Shown one piece after another: positions 1 to 8,974 of a stretch of 64,000 bases of DNA. The stretch covers positions 1 through 64,000 of the forward strand of contig JBHPGW010000003.1 in NCBI GenBank assembly GCA_042569785.1, written 5' to 3'. This stretch comes from JBHPGW01 sp042569785. Its GTDB lineage: Bacteria > Planctomycetota > Phycisphaerae > Sedimentisphaerales > Anaerobacaceae. Made by a program: the position numbers and the translations under genes. The notes below the pieces were generated by a model, which had not been told where the DNA came from, did not search any database, and was given only the letters and a program-made list of their open reading frames with translations. How positions within the stretch are numbered: the stretch's first letter is position 1; the number at the start of each line of letters is the position of its first letter.

Positions 1-1
1 G

Positions 2-154
2 AAGGTGATATTGCTAACCAATTGCCGTTATTCAACTTATAACCGGACAGTAGTGCATCAGTTTATTAAAAAATGTCCCGACTGTGGCCAGATTCTACGT
101 TTTGAATCAGGCTGCGATGTTTGCAAAAACTGCGGATTTAGCAAGTGCGGTTGA
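2..154 (+). CDS. nrdJ: C-terminal zinc ribbon of B12-dependent (class II) ribonucleotide reductase, partial
   Basis: The reading frame is open from the window edge and stops at 152-154. Its last 27 residues carry CPDCG, GCDVCKNCG and end in FSKCG, the cysteine-rich ribbon that closes adenosylcobalamin-dependent ribonucleotide reductases and helps re-reduce the active site. The family makes deoxynucleotides without oxygen, which suits the anaerobic setting. The catalytic body lies outside the window. A second frame, read from base 1, ends at 40-42 with QLPLFNL and also looks like reductase sequence, so body and ribbon may lie in different frames here. The assignment of the ribbon is fairly sure; whether it is one continuous protein is not. 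Confidence 0.62.
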   Translation, partial: KVILLTNCRYSTYNRTVVHQFIKKCPDCGQILRFESGCDVCKNCGFSKCG

Positions 155-508
155 CCGAAGAATTAGAACAAATCACAACAGACTCCCGATATTGATACCA
201 AGCCAGAATTACTCGAACACGTGGCTTGAATTCCTGTAGCGGCTAAGAATGCATTTTATTATTTGTGACATATACCATATTTTATTTTCGAGATGGGGCT
301 AAATTGCCCACTTGCCAAACACAGCATAGTAGGTTATTATGCATTTTGAAGATGGTAGTTATTTGCTACCGGGAGACAGACAAAAACTAAACTGAGTTGC
401 TTTTTTCCCAGTGTCATTTCAGTGTCAGTTTTGTTTGGGTAGTTGGTCGGAACTGAGTCGGAAACCAGTTGGCATCAAGATGGAACCGTGTGCCTGACCT
501 AAAAAAAC

Positions 509-543
509 GGCTGTAAGTGCTTTATTGACAAGCACCCACAGCC
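509..543 (+). repeat. imperfect hairpin before the tRNA fragment
   Basis: GGCTGT (509-514) pairs with ACAGCC (538-543), and inside it GTGCTT (517-522) pairs with AAGCAC (530-535) around a 7-nt loop, separated by an AA/CC internal loop. No T-run follows, so it is not a standard terminator. Function is unknown. Confidence 0.5.
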
Positions 544-554
544 AGATGTGACCA

Positions 555-596
<42 letters not shown>

Positions 597-616
597 TTTT
601 TCCCTTCGGGAAAAAA
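597..616 (-). terminator. probable bidirectional terminator downstream of the cus operon
   Basis: TTTTTCCC (597-604) pairs with GGGAAAAA (608-615) around a short TTC loop, giving an 8-bp hairpin with T-runs on either strand. It lies about 230 bases past the cusA stop and directly after the tRNA fragment, so it could serve either direction. Confidence 0.4.
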
Positions 617-633
617 CAGAGCAGTAGAGCGGA

Positions 634-737
634 GAAAGTAGAAAGTAGAAAGTAGAGCAAATTGCCAGCTACGCAGACAATAATGGTTTTTCATGGTGTA
701 ACCGTCTACTGCGGTCTACTTTCTACTATCTACTTTC
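634..737. repeat. fold-back pair of heptanucleotide arrays
   Basis: Three tandem GAAAGTA units (634-654) face TACTTTC-TACTATC-TACTTTC (717-737), their reverse complement, across a spacer of about 60 bases. Flanking GTAGAGCGG and its inverted partner ACTGCGG extend the symmetry. The 7-nt period recurs, with other sequence, at 57546-57594. Confidence 0.65.
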
Positions 738-783
738 AAAAAAGATAAAACATGGCGTTCGCTTTTGAAAAGCTTATTGTTTA

Positions 784-810
784 CCAGTCGCTTACGCTCC
801 GGGCTCTGTT
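784..810. repeat. copy of a dispersed ~26-bp repeat
   Basis: This GC-rich stretch (core AGTCGCTTACGCTCCGGGCT) closely matches 15648-15674 (core CGTCGCTTGCGCTCAGGGCT) and the two halves of a disrupted copy at 20912-20922 and 21103-21117. It is a short dispersed element of this genome. No function is apparent. Confidence 0.6.
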
Positions 811-842
811 GATGCTAAAATGCGAACTCCCTTTCTGTTAAA

Positions 843-3800
843 TTATTTTCCGCTCAAACGTGCTTCTTTTAGCCAACAGTAAATTACAGGTACGACGAGC
901 ATTGTCAGTACCTCTATTGTCATTCCGCCAAATGATGGTATTGCCATTGGTACCATGATGTCAGAGCCTGTTCCGGTGGCGGTTAGTACGGGTATTAGCG
1001 CCAGTATTGTTGTTGCGGTTGTCATCAGGCAGGGGCGGATGCGTCTTGTGCCCGCGGCTATAACATCTCGACGGATGTCGTCAACCGTTTGACTTTCCTT
1101 GTCGCGAAATGATTGCTGGAGGTATGTGAGCATAACTACGCCGTCATCGGAAGCGATGCCGAACAAGGCGAGGAAGCCTACCCAGATTGCAACGCTTAGG
1201 TTGATCTGATGCACCTGGAAGAGGTGGCGCATATTTATGCCGAAGATGGAAAAATCGAGGAACCAATCCTGTCCGTAAAGCCAGATCATTATGAATCCGC
1301 CTGACCATGCTACGATAATACCGGAAAAGACCAGTAGTGACAGTGTTACGGACTTGAAGTGGAAATATAAAATAAGGAATATTATAAACAGTGCGAAGGG
1401 AACTATGACTATGAGGGTTTTTTGTGCCCTGATTTGATTTTCGTATGAGCCGGCAAATGACAGACTAACGCCGGTGGGTATTGTCAGCTGGCCGGCCTGG
1501 ATATTTTCGTCGAGGAATTTTCTGCAGTCTTCAACCACATCAACTTCCGCCATGCCCTTTTTCTTATCGAAGAGCACATATCCGACGAGAAAAGTGTCTT
1601 CACTTTTTATAGCCTGTGGCCCTGAAACATAGCGGATGTCGGCCAACTGGATGAGCGGGATATGTGTGCCGTCAGAGGCGGCTACGAGTATCGAGTCGAG
1701 ACTTTCGATATTATCGCGGAGTTCTCGCATGTACCTTACACGAACGGGATACCGCTCGCGGCCCTCGATTGTAGTCGTTATCGCCCTGCCGCCGATCGCG
1801 ACTTCGATCACGTCCTGGACGTCGCGAATACTGATGCCGTATCGAGCGGTTCTTTGGCGGTCGATGTCGATCTCAATATATGGTTTGCCTATGATGCGGT
1901 CTGCTATTACGGTTGATGGGTCGATGCCGGGAGCCTGTTTGAAAAGCTTTTCGATCTCAAGGCCTACCTTTTCGATAGTTGGCAGGTCTGGGCCTTTAAT
2001 CTTCAGGCCCATTGTGGATCGCATTCCGGTTTGTAGCATGACCAGTCGAGTTTCAATTGGTTGGAGTTTCGGCGCACTGGTTGTGCCTGGAATCCGGCCG
2101 GCATTTACGATCTGGTTCCAGATATCGTCAGGTGTTTTGATATGCTCTCGCCATTGCCTGAAGGGTCTACCTTTGCGGTCGGAGATAAGTTGGCCGTTTT
2201 CGTCGCGGGCAAAATCTCTTTTTTTTCTGTCATAGCGGAAACGCATTCGCTTGCCGGATTTATCGAGTATGTACTCCGGTTTGTAGTTGATGACGGTTTC
2301 TATCATCGAGATGGGGGCTGGGTCGAGTGGAGTTTCTGCGCGTCCTATTTTGCCGACTACCGAGTCTATTTCTGGTATTGCCTGGAAAGCTGTATCCTGT
2401 TTGCTAAGAACATCGAGAGCTTCGCCGATGGAGGCGTGCGGCATTGTTGTCGGCATGTACAAAAAGGCGCCTTCATCGAGTGATGGCATGAACTCTTTGC
2501 CGAGGCCGGCCCATATTGACAGGCCCAAAATTATAATAACAGCTGGTACTAATAAAAATTTGCCTTTATTTTCGAGACACCATGCGAGTATTCGCGGGTA
2601 GTACTTTTGAAATATTTTGAAAAATAAAAGCAGGCCTCCAATTAGTAAGGCTACGAAGATAAAATTAGTTATAGTCGCTTTAGCGGCCCCTAATGGCAGC
2701 CAGTGCTTTGTTAGTATCGCACCGACAAAAATGACTGCTATGATATTTATCCATAAGGGCCTGACCGGCTCTGCCTGCCCGTGACGGCTTTGTCTTAACA
2801 GACGGTATACGCCAATAGCGCAAACAAAAATGCCAGCCCATAACGAGAGTTTAATTGCGACAGCTATTCCAAATAGTATTAACGCAGCGGAGATAATCGA
2901 GCGAATCTTTTTTCCAGCTTTGGCTGTCTTTACGAAAAGCAGATGTGCCGCGGGCGGGATTATCGTAATGGCGACTATCATGGCAGCGACCAACGCGAAC
3001 GTCTTTGTAAATGCGAGGGGCTTAAAGAGTTTGCCCTCGGCGCCAGTCATTGTAAAAACCGGCAGGAAACTTACTACTGTAGTTAAGACCGCGGTTACAA
3101 CGGCGCCGGCGACCTCGCTGGAGGCGCGGTGAATGACATCGAGTTTATTCTCGCCGGGTTCGGCGCGATCGAGGTGCTTTAATATGTTCTCGCAAATGAC
3201 TATTGCCATATCGACCATTGTGCCTATGGCAATTGCGATCCCTGAAAGCGCGACTACGTTGGCGTCGACTTTGAAAATTTTCATTGCGATAAAGCACATC
3301 AAGACAGCCAGAGGCAAAACCGAACTGATCAGTATCGAACTTCTAAGGTGCATAACCAATACGATAACGACAATTATCGTTACGAGTATTTCCTCGGTGA
3401 GAGCTGTTTCGAGGGTTCCGAGGGTTTCGTAGATCAATCCTGTGCGATCGTAGAACGGGACGACCGTAACCTGCGAAACGGTGCCATCAGGTAGAGTTTT
3501 TTTTTGCAGGCCCGGTGAGATTTCCTGTATCTTCTCTTTTACGTTCTTGATGGCTTCTAAGGGATTGTAGCCGTACCTTACAACGACAACCCCGCCGACC
3601 GCTTCTGCGCCTGCTTTGTCGAGTGCTCCCCGCCTAAGTGCCGGCCCGTAAGAAACATTAGCGATGTCCTTGATATAAACGGGGACATTGTTAGTGGTCT
3701 TTACAACTGTGTTCTCAACATCGGATAGCTGCTCGATAAGCCCAAGGCCCCGAATCATATACTCGGTTCTGTTTACCTCTATGGTCCTTGCGCCTACATC

Positions 3801-4529
3801 AACGTTGGAATTTTTGACAGCTTTAAAAACGTCGTTTAGTTTTATCTTGTAGGTTCGCAGGGCGTCGGGGTCGACGTCGATCTGATACTCCTTAACGAAG
3901 CCGCCTATCGACGCGACTTCACTTACGCCTTTTGCCGAAAGCAGAGAGTATCGCACATACCAGTCCTGAACGGTTCGCAATTCATCGAGGTCCCATCCAC
4001 CGGTAGGGTTGCCATTGGGGTCGCGACCTTCGAGTGTGTACCAGAAGACCTGTCCCAGGGCAGTCGCATCGGGTCCTAATGTCGGAGTAACCGCATCGGG
4101 AAGTAAGCCGGGAGCAAGGGAGTTGAGCTTTTCCAGGACTCTGCTTCTGGAAAAGTAAAACTCGACATCATCTTCGAAAATGATATAGATCGAAGAGAAT
4201 CCGAAATAGGAATTGCTTCGAATGGTTTTTACGCCTGGTACACCTAACAGTGCTGTGGTTAACGGGTACGTTATCTGGTCATCGACATCCTGTGGAGAAC
4301 GGCCCGGCCATTGCGTAAAAACTATCTGCTGATTCTCCCCGATATCCGGGATCGCGTCAACGGGTATGGGAGCGCGCAGCAGCGGGCCAAGGTTCCAATC
4401 AAACGGGGCAACCGACAGGCCCCAACCGATAATCATTATGACCAGCAGTGCAATCACAAGCTTGTTCTCAAGACAAAAGCGTATGACGCGGTCTAAAACT
4501 GATCGTCTTTTATCCGGCAACCGGTCCAT
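843..4529 (-). CDS. cusA: CusA/CzcA-type heavy-metal RND efflux pump
   Basis: Inner-membrane proton antiporter that drives metal out of the cell in a CusCBA tripartite complex. At 1228 residues it shows the RND plan: an N-terminal membrane helix (~24-44), a periplasmic porter region, a helix bundle around 380-540 with the proton-relay Asp in GTMVDMAIV (~440), a second periplasmic half and a C-terminal bundle. Methionines around MPSLDEGAFLYMPTTM and VMLQTGMRSTMG suit Cu(I)/Ag(I) transfer. It is about 180 residues longer than E. coli CusA; much of the excess is an extra hydrophobic block (~540-640) before the second half, plus a charged periplasmic insert (~760-800). It is the last gene of csoR-cusC-cusB-cusA, 21 bases after cusB. 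Copper as substrate is inferred from the CsoR regulator. Confidence 0.93.
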   Translation of the reverse strand: MDRLPDKRRSVLDRVIRFCLENKLVIALLVIMIIGWGLSVAPFDWNLGPLLRAPIPVDAIPDIGENQQIVFTQWPGRSPQDVDDQITYPLTTALLGVPGVKTIRSNSYFGFSSIYIIFEDDVEFYFSRSRVLEKLNSLAPGLLPDAVTPTLGPDATALGQVFWYTLEGRDPNGNPTGGWDLDELRTVQDWYVRYSLLSAKGVSEVASIGGFVKEYQIDVDPDALRTYKIKLNDVFKAVKNSNVDVGARTIEVNRTEYMIRGLGLIEQLSDVENTVVKTTNNVPVYIKDIANVSYGPALRRGALDKAGAEAVGGVVVVRYGYNPLEAIKNVKEKIQEISPGLQKKTLPDGTVSQVTVVPFYDRTGLIYETLGTLETALTEEILVTIIVVIVLVMHLRSSILISSVLPLAVLMCFIAMKIFKVDANVVALSGIAIAIGTMVDMAIVICENILKHLDRAEPGENKLDVIHRASSEVAGAVVTAVLTTVVSFLPVFTMTGAEGKLFKPLAFTKTFALVAAMIVAITIIPPAAHLLFVKTAKAGKKIRSIISAALILFGIAVAIKLSLWAGIFVCAIGVYRLLRQSRHGQAEPVRPLWINIIAVIFVGAILTKHWLPLGAAKATITNFIFVALLIGGLLLFFKIFQKYYPRILAWCLENKGKFLLVPAVIIILGLSIWAGLGKEFMPSLDEGAFLYMPTTMPHASIGEALDVLSKQDTAFQAIPEIDSVVGKIGRAETPLDPAPISMIETVINYKPEYILDKSGKRMRFRYDRKKRDFARDENGQLISDRKGRPFRQWREHIKTPDDIWNQIVNAGRIPGTTSAPKLQPIETRLVMLQTGMRSTMGLKIKGPDLPTIEKVGLEIEKLFKQAPGIDPSTVIADRIIGKPYIEIDIDRQRTARYGISIRDVQDVIEVAIGGRAITTTIEGRERYPVRVRYMRELRDNIESLDSILVAASDGTHIPLIQLADIRYVSGPQAIKSEDTFLVGYVLFDKKKGMAEVDVVEDCRKFLDENIQAGQLTIPTGVSLSFAGSYENQIRAQKTLIVIVPFALFIIFLILYFHFKSVTLSLLVFSGIIVAWSGGFIMIWLYGQDWFLDFSIFGINMRHLFQVHQINLSVAIWVGFLALFGIASDDGVVMLTYLQQSFRDKESQTVDDIRRDVIAAGTRRIRPCLMTTATTILALIPVLTATGTGSDIMVPMAIPSFGGMTIEVLTMLVVPVIYCWLKEARLSGK

Positions 4530-4550
4530 AAATCACTCCAGGCTGTTAGT

Positions 4551-6026
4551 TTAATGGTTGTGGCCTTGATGCTCGGACGGAGCTGGTTGTCCTTTTGGAT
4601 TCATCATACTTGGTTTGGCCTGTATCTGCATTGCCGAGTCGATCTTGAAATTACCTTTAGTTACAACAATCTCATTTTCGGCTAAACCTGATTTGACAAT
4701 GTAAAAGTCCCCTGCCCCTGGTCCGAGCACAACTTCTCTGCCCTGGAAAGTTGGCTTTTCGGTATCGGGAATTTTTACATAAACTACCGCTCGTTTTCCC
4801 GTGACCAAGACGGCTGAAGCTGGAATGACCAGGGGCGGGTGTTTGGGAGTTTCGGCTTTGACGTAACCCAACGATTCGGTAGTGGCAAGGTCCATGCCGC
4901 AAATATCGCAGGAGCCGGGTTCGGTTTTGACGATATCCGGGTGCATCGGACATATCCATTTCCCCTGCATTTCCGGCGTCATAACCTTACCCTGCGCGGC
5001 TATTGTTGAACGGACAACAGCCTTTACGAACATTTGCGGCTTTAACATGCCGTCTGAGTTATCTACGTTTACCCTTACCTTTACCGTTCTGGTCCTGTCA
5101 TCAAGGACTGGATCGATGAAACTTATCGTTCCTTTAAAAACTGTGCCGGGATAAGCCTGGGTTGTAAATTCAACCTGCTGGCCAAATCGTATCCACGGTA
5201 AATCGGATTCGTAGGCGTCGAGTTTGATCCATAAGCGTGACAGGTCGGCGATGGTGTAGATTCTGGTGCCGGTCTCAACGTACATGCCCTGGACAGCGTT
5301 TCTTTGGATGACTATACCGCTGATAGGTGAGTTTATCGTTATATGTGTTTGAGTTTTTCCGGAAGTTTCGATTTGCTGGATCTGTTCGGTGCTTAGTCCG
5401 AGCAGGCGAAGTTTCTCCCTGACCGCGGTAAGCGTGCTCATAGTAGAGCCCGTTATCAGCCTGGATGTACCGGGGCTGATCTGAGAGACAGATTTTGATA
5501 CCTGGATGAGTTCTGCTTGTGAGCTTATTAGTTCCGGGCTGTAAATTTCGACCATGTGATCGCCTTTATTGACGGAGATACCTGTAAAATCGACGAAGAG
5601 CCGATCGATCCTGCCTGACACCCATGCGGTGATGTTCTTTAGGCGGGTTTCATCATATTCTATTTTGCCGACCATCCGAATTTCGTTCGTAACAAATTGA
5701 CGTTTGACTACTGAAGTTTGTATATCCATGAGCTTTGCCGCCTGCGGTGAGACAACCAGTTCGGCAACGGCCGATTCAGCTAAATCAGTTGGCATGGGTA
5801 TCAGATCCATAGCGCATATCGGGCACTTGCCGGGACCGTTGCGGATGATCTGAGGGTCCATCGAGCAGTACCACTTCTGCTGGACAAATGGCTTGTCGTC
5901 AGTAGTATCAGCATCCGGGCTAACCAGTGAACTTATAATATATCCGGCTATGAAAGCGGCTATTATTATAAGAACCAGCTTAACTCGTTTAGCTTTAGAA
6001 CATTTATTTTTTCTGTCATCTTCCAT
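4551..6026 (-). CDS. cusB: CusB-type periplasmic adaptor with two metal-binding domains
   Basis: Membrane-fusion protein (491 aa) linking CusA to the outer-membrane channel and handing metal to the pump. An N-terminal membrane anchor (~15-34) is followed by a heavy-metal-binding domain (~53-78, YCSMDPQI...CPICAMDL), then the lipoyl/hairpin and beta-barrel parts of an adaptor. A second copy of the metal-binding motif (~357-380, WICPMHPDI...CDICGMDL) is inserted just before the membrane-proximal domain, and the tail is His-rich (EHQGHNH). One such domain is usual; two plus a His tail suggest high metal loading. It lies 16 bases after cusC and just ahead of cusA, so the three are surely cotranscribed. 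Confidence 0.92.
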   Translation of the reverse strand: MEDDRKNKCSKAKRVKLVLIIIAAFIAGYIISSLVSPDADTTDDKPFVQQKWYCSMDPQIIRNGPGKCPICAMDLIPMPTDLAESAVAELVVSPQAAKLMDIQTSVVKRQFVTNEIRMVGKIEYDETRLKNITAWVSGRIDRLFVDFTGISVNKGDHMVEIYSPELISSQAELIQVSKSVSQISPGTSRLITGSTMSTLTAVREKLRLLGLSTEQIQQIETSGKTQTHITINSPISGIVIQRNAVQGMYVETGTRIYTIADLSRLWIKLDAYESDLPWIRFGQQVEFTTQAYPGTVFKGTISFIDPVLDDRTRTVKVRVNVDNSDGMLKPQMFVKAVVRSTIAAQGKVMTPEMQGKWICPMHPDIVKTEPGSCDICGMDLATTESLGYVKAETPKHPPLVIPASAVLVTGKRAVVYVKIPDTEKPTFQGREVVLGPGAGDFYIVKSGLAENEIVVTKGNFKIDSAMQIQAKPSMMNPKGQPAPSEHQGHNH

Positions 6027-6042
6027 AAACTCACCTCGGAGA

Positions 6043-7359
6043 TCATTTTTTCTTAACTGAAACGGTATTGTTAATTATCGGTAAGCTGGTCCCGGCAAGG
6101 GTCTCGATCATGGCTAATTTCTGGCTCCTTTCGGCAAGGGTGCGATGATAGTAAAGCTCGTATTTCAAGAGCTCTCGCTGGGCGTCGATCAGGCTTAGAA
6201 AACCAATCGACCCCGCACGGTAAGCAGTCTCCGAAGCGGCGAGCATTTCCCTTGCCTTTGGAATTATTACGTTGCGATAAAGAGCGATCTTCCTTGTAGT
6301 GTCCTCGAACTGATATAAAAGGTTTTTTGCTTCGGCGGCAAAAGTGTTTTCCATCTGCATTTTTTCATGGCCCTTCTGCCATACCTTTGCCTGTGCCTGT
6401 CGCTGAGCGGCTTTATAATTATCCGTCCAGATAGGCAGCGTAAGTGAGATCATGGCCATAACAGGGTCTTTTCCGCTGTCGTCAACTCCTGAACCGATGG
6501 CGTTGGCAGTATCAATATAGCTGACGCCAAGGGCGAAATTTGGGAAAGATTTCTTCTTTGCAAGTGTGTACTTATTCCTGGCGGCCTGAATATCATAATC
6601 CACGGCCTGGAGCTGGGGGTTATTTTGCAGGATCAGATTATAGAGCTGATCGAAATTGATGGTGACGGTTTTGTATTCTGACTGTTTTGGCCAGGGTAAT
6701 TCACTTGAAGCGGGACGATTGAGTATACTGTTCAATTCGGCAGTTATCGCAGGTGTTAATTCCTTTAGGCTTTTGAGTCTGTCTTCCATGATCGCCAATT
6801 CGATCTGGGCACGGATGATATCGGGATGGGAAGTTATCGCTGCCTGGTACCTGGCGCGGGCAACCTGTTCGAAATGGATAATCAACTCGAGATTTTCTTC
6901 GGTTATCTCAATTGCCTTTGCAAGGTAACTGAATTCATAGAAAGTATATTTGACCTGCTCGAAAAGTTCGAGCTTTTTTGCCTGGTATCTTTTATGCGCA
7001 GCTTTTGCGGCGGCAGCGGCTTCGTCAGTTCGAGCTTCGATAACGCCGAACCATGGGAACTTCTGGCGGAGCTCGAATTTCTGCCGCTGGGGACCTGTTC
7101 TGGTTTCAACCTCTTCAATAAAATAGCCGTAAGTAAATTCGGGGTCGGCTAAAGAGCCGGCCTGGGGTATTTGCTCTATGGCGACTTTGAATTTTTCAAA
7201 TTCAGCTTTTAACTGGGCATTGTTCAATGAGGCGTATCGCAGATAGTCATTGATTTGCTGTAATTTGTTTGGGTCGGCTGTTTCTTGTGATGATAATACT
7301 GGCCCGACAACGCCAAGCAGGACAACCGCCATTATACCGGCAAATATAACTGATCTCAT
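6043..7359 (-). CDS. cusC: TolC-family outer-membrane efflux channel (CusC-like)
   Basis: Outer-membrane exit duct of the metal pump, 438 aa. A signal peptide (MRSVIFAGIMAVVLLGVVGPVLSS) precedes two long alpha-helical halves typical of TolC channels, with the repeated-helix signature seen as RYQAAITSHPDIIRAQIEL (~170-190) and YRAGSIGFLSLIDAQREL (~385-402). There is no lipobox Cys, unlike E. coli CusC. The gene follows csoR with a gap of about 90 bases and precedes cusB by 16, consistent with one copper-induced transcript. Confidence 0.88.
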   Translation of the reverse strand: MRSVIFAGIMAVVLLGVVGPVLSSQETADPNKLQQINDYLRYASLNNAQLKAEFEKFKVAIEQIPQAGSLADPEFTYGYFIEEVETRTGPQRQKFELRQKFPWFGVIEARTDEAAAAAKAAHKRYQAKKLELFEQVKYTFYEFSYLAKAIEITEENLELIIHFEQVARARYQAAITSHPDIIRAQIELAIMEDRLKSLKELTPAITAELNSILNRPASSELPWPKQSEYKTVTINFDQLYNLILQNNPQLQAVDYDIQAARNKYTLAKKKSFPNFALGVSYIDTANAIGSGVDDSGKDPVMAMISLTLPIWTDNYKAAQRQAQAKVWQKGHEKMQMENTFAAEAKNLLYQFEDTTRKIALYRNVIIPKAREMLAASETAYRAGSIGFLSLIDAQRELLKYELYYHRTLAERSQKLAMIETLAGTSLPIINNTVSVKKK

Positions 7360-7449
7360 GTCAAGCCCCCTTAATTATTTAATATCTTCATTTTACGATA
7401 CCGCGAAAAAAATGCTATGAAAAAAGACTCGAATTATTTTTTTTACCTG

Positions 7450-7731
7450 TTATCCTCGGCGAGTTTGGTGTATCAGCTTGATGATCTCATCGAGCTTCTG
7501 TTTTCTTTCTTTTTCGGATGCCCCCTGTACAGCCTGCGTGACACAGTTTTCAAAATGGGTTTCGAGAATCTTTTCCTCGACACGGCCGAGAGCACCTTTG
7601 ACCGCGCATATCTGGTTCAAAATATCGATGCAGTATTTGCGTTCCTCGATCATCTTCTGTACGCCGCGAACCTGGCCCTCAATTCGTCGCAACGCAACTA
7701 AGTTACCTACATGATTCGGGTTAGTTTTCAT
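7450..7731 (-). CDS. csoR: CsoR-type copper-sensing repressor
   Basis: Small all-helical DNA-binding repressor (93 aa) that releases its operator when Cu(I) binds. The three copper ligands are in register: Cys in KYC, His 25 residues on in ETH, Cys 4 further in ENC, the C-H-C set of Cu(I)-CsoR. Conserved basic residues follow the family (RRIEGQVRGV). I chose the ATG at 7731: it has a good ribosome site (AAAGGGA), whereas a longer frame from 7872 would run through the promoter and operator. It heads the csoR-cusCBA operon, so it is probably autoregulated. Identification is strong. Confidence 0.93.
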   Translation of the reverse strand: MKTNPNHVGNLVALRRIEGQVRGVQKMIEERKYCIDILNQICAVKGALGRVEEKILETHFENCVTQAVQGASEKERKQKLDEIIKLIHQTRRG

Positions 7732-7760
7732 AAGTTCCCTTTCTTTATTTAAGTATACGT

Positions 7761-7790
7761 AATATACCCCATGGGGGTATACTTGTTCAA
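7761..7790 (-). promoter_or_regulatory. csoR-cus promoter with CsoR operator
   Basis: On the minus strand, TTGAAC (plus 7785-7790) and TATATT (plus 7761-7766) are spaced by 18 bases. Between and across them lies a near-perfect palindrome, TATACCCC-ATG-GGGGTATA (7763-7781), of the C/G-tract type bound by CsoR. Occupation would block polymerase directly. The csoR start codon is 30 bases downstream. Confidence 0.75.
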
Positions 7791-7919
7791 GAAATTTTTT
7801 AATTTTTCCTGTATTTTCGGCCTTGACGGCGTTTTTTTGAGGATAAAGTGCGAAAAAAGCGATCGTGGTCAAAAAAATATTTCCGAAAAAGCATCTTTTG
7901 TCTGATCTGCAAAGTTAGC

Positions 7920-7947
7920 TTGACAGAAATATCGATTAATGTAAGAT
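7920..7947 (+). promoter_or_regulatory. probable promoter of the cysM-like gene
   Basis: TTGACA (7920-7925) and TAAGAT (7942-7947) are 16 bases apart, about 50 bases upstream of the start at 7998. Confidence 0.5.
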
Positions 7948-7997
7948 TTGCTAAAAAGCAACTGACCTCAACTTAAATAAGGATAAATCAAATAACT

Positions 7998-8966
7998 ATG
8001 GCTAACAACACAAACAACAAACAACCAAGTCAGGGTAACCGATTACCTGGAATTTGCAATTTACTGGAATCGATCGGCAACACACCGTTGGTGGAATTGA
8101 AGCAAATCCGTCCGAAAAAAAGTGCTCGTATCCTTGCAAAACTTGAGGGTCATAATCCCGGCGGGTCAGTGAAGGACAGGCCTGCCCTTTGGATGATCGA
8201 GCAGGCAGAAAAACGTAACGAATTGTGCGACGGCAAGATCATCCTGGAAGCAACATCGGGCAATACTGGGATCGGGCTGGCTATGGTCGGAGCGTGTAAG
8301 GGGTACCGGGTTAAGTTGACACTGCCTGAATGCGTGAGTATGGAACGTCGCCAGACACTGCTTGCCTACGGTACCGAACTGGTTTTGACACCTGCCGCGG
8401 AACGGACAGACGGAGCGATCCGCGAAGCGTTGAGGATAAAGGAAGAGTTTCCCGATCGTTACTTTACGCCGAACCAGTTTACGAACCCTGATAACTGGCT
8501 GAGCCATTACGAAACTACCGGCCCTGAGATACTGGCACAGACTAACGGCGAGATAGCCGCTTTTGTTGCCGGAATGGGGACGACGGGGACGCTAATGGGC
8601 GTCGGGCGCAGACTTAAGGAACATAACCGTGATATTCAGATCGTAGGCGCCGAACCTGTTGAAGGCCACGCGATCCAGGGGCTGAAGAATATGAACGAAG
8701 CTATCGTTCCGGAAATCTATGAAAAGCAACGGCTTGACCGGATAGTAACGATAGAAGACCGGCACGCTTACGCTGTAGCGAACAGCCTGGCTTTAGAGGA
8801 AGGATTGTTCGTTGGCATGAGCAGCGGAGCAGCGGTTTGTGCGGCATTAGAGGTGGCTGAAGATCTATCGCCATCTGATACGGTTGTGGTACTTCTTCCC
8901 GATAGAGGTGACAGATATCTTTCCACCAACCTTTTCAGGTCGATATGCGCAGAGTGCCCACCGTAA
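7998..8966 (+). CDS. cysM: PLP-dependent cysteine synthase, CysM-like
   Basis: Fold-type II PLP enzyme of 322 aa that makes cysteine from an activated serine and a sulfur donor. The PLP-lysine lies in HNPGGSVKDRPA (~52-63), the substrate-binding loop is EATSGNTGIG, and the phosphate-binding glycines are in GMGTTGTLMG. It is the B-type rather than A-type paralogue, judging from sequence; the second enzyme, cysK, is next door on the other strand with only 8 bases between stops. The tail ends in CAECPP, two Cys close to the C-terminus, unusual for the family. Whether it uses sulfide, thiosulfate or a protein thiocarboxylate cannot be told; the nearby moeB and sulfur-carrier remnant make the last possible. 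The ribosome site is weak. Confidence 0.85.
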   Translation: MANNTNNKQPSQGNRLPGICNLLESIGNTPLVELKQIRPKKSARILAKLEGHNPGGSVKDRPALWMIEQAEKRNELCDGKIILEATSGNTGIGLAMVGACKGYRVKLTLPECVSMERRQTLLAYGTELVLTPAAERTDGAIREALRIKEEFPDRYFTPNQFTNPDNWLSHYETTGPEILAQTNGEIAAFVAGMGTTGTLMGVGRRLKEHNRDIQIVGAEPVEGHAIQGLKNMNEAIVPEIYEKQRLDRIVTIEDRHAYAVANSLALEEGLFVGMSSGAAVCAALEVAEDLSPSDTVVVLLPDRGDRYLSTNLFRSICAECPP

Positions 8967-8974
8967 TTTCCAGT

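Noticed and set aside
509..543. Terminator call for the hairpin before the tRNA fragment
   Set aside because: No T-run follows on either strand and an internal loop weakens the stem.
630..740. CRISPR array
   Set aside because: Units are only 7 nt, tandem without spacers, and in inverted orientation.
1636..2601. Several plus-strand frames of 84-199 codons
   Set aside because: They lie antisense within cusA, which has full RND motifs; the plus frames show no motif or ribosome site.
7732..7872. Longer N-terminus for CsoR
   Set aside because: It would run through the promoter and operator, and the extra residues do not resemble the family; the ATG at 7731 has a good ribosome site.
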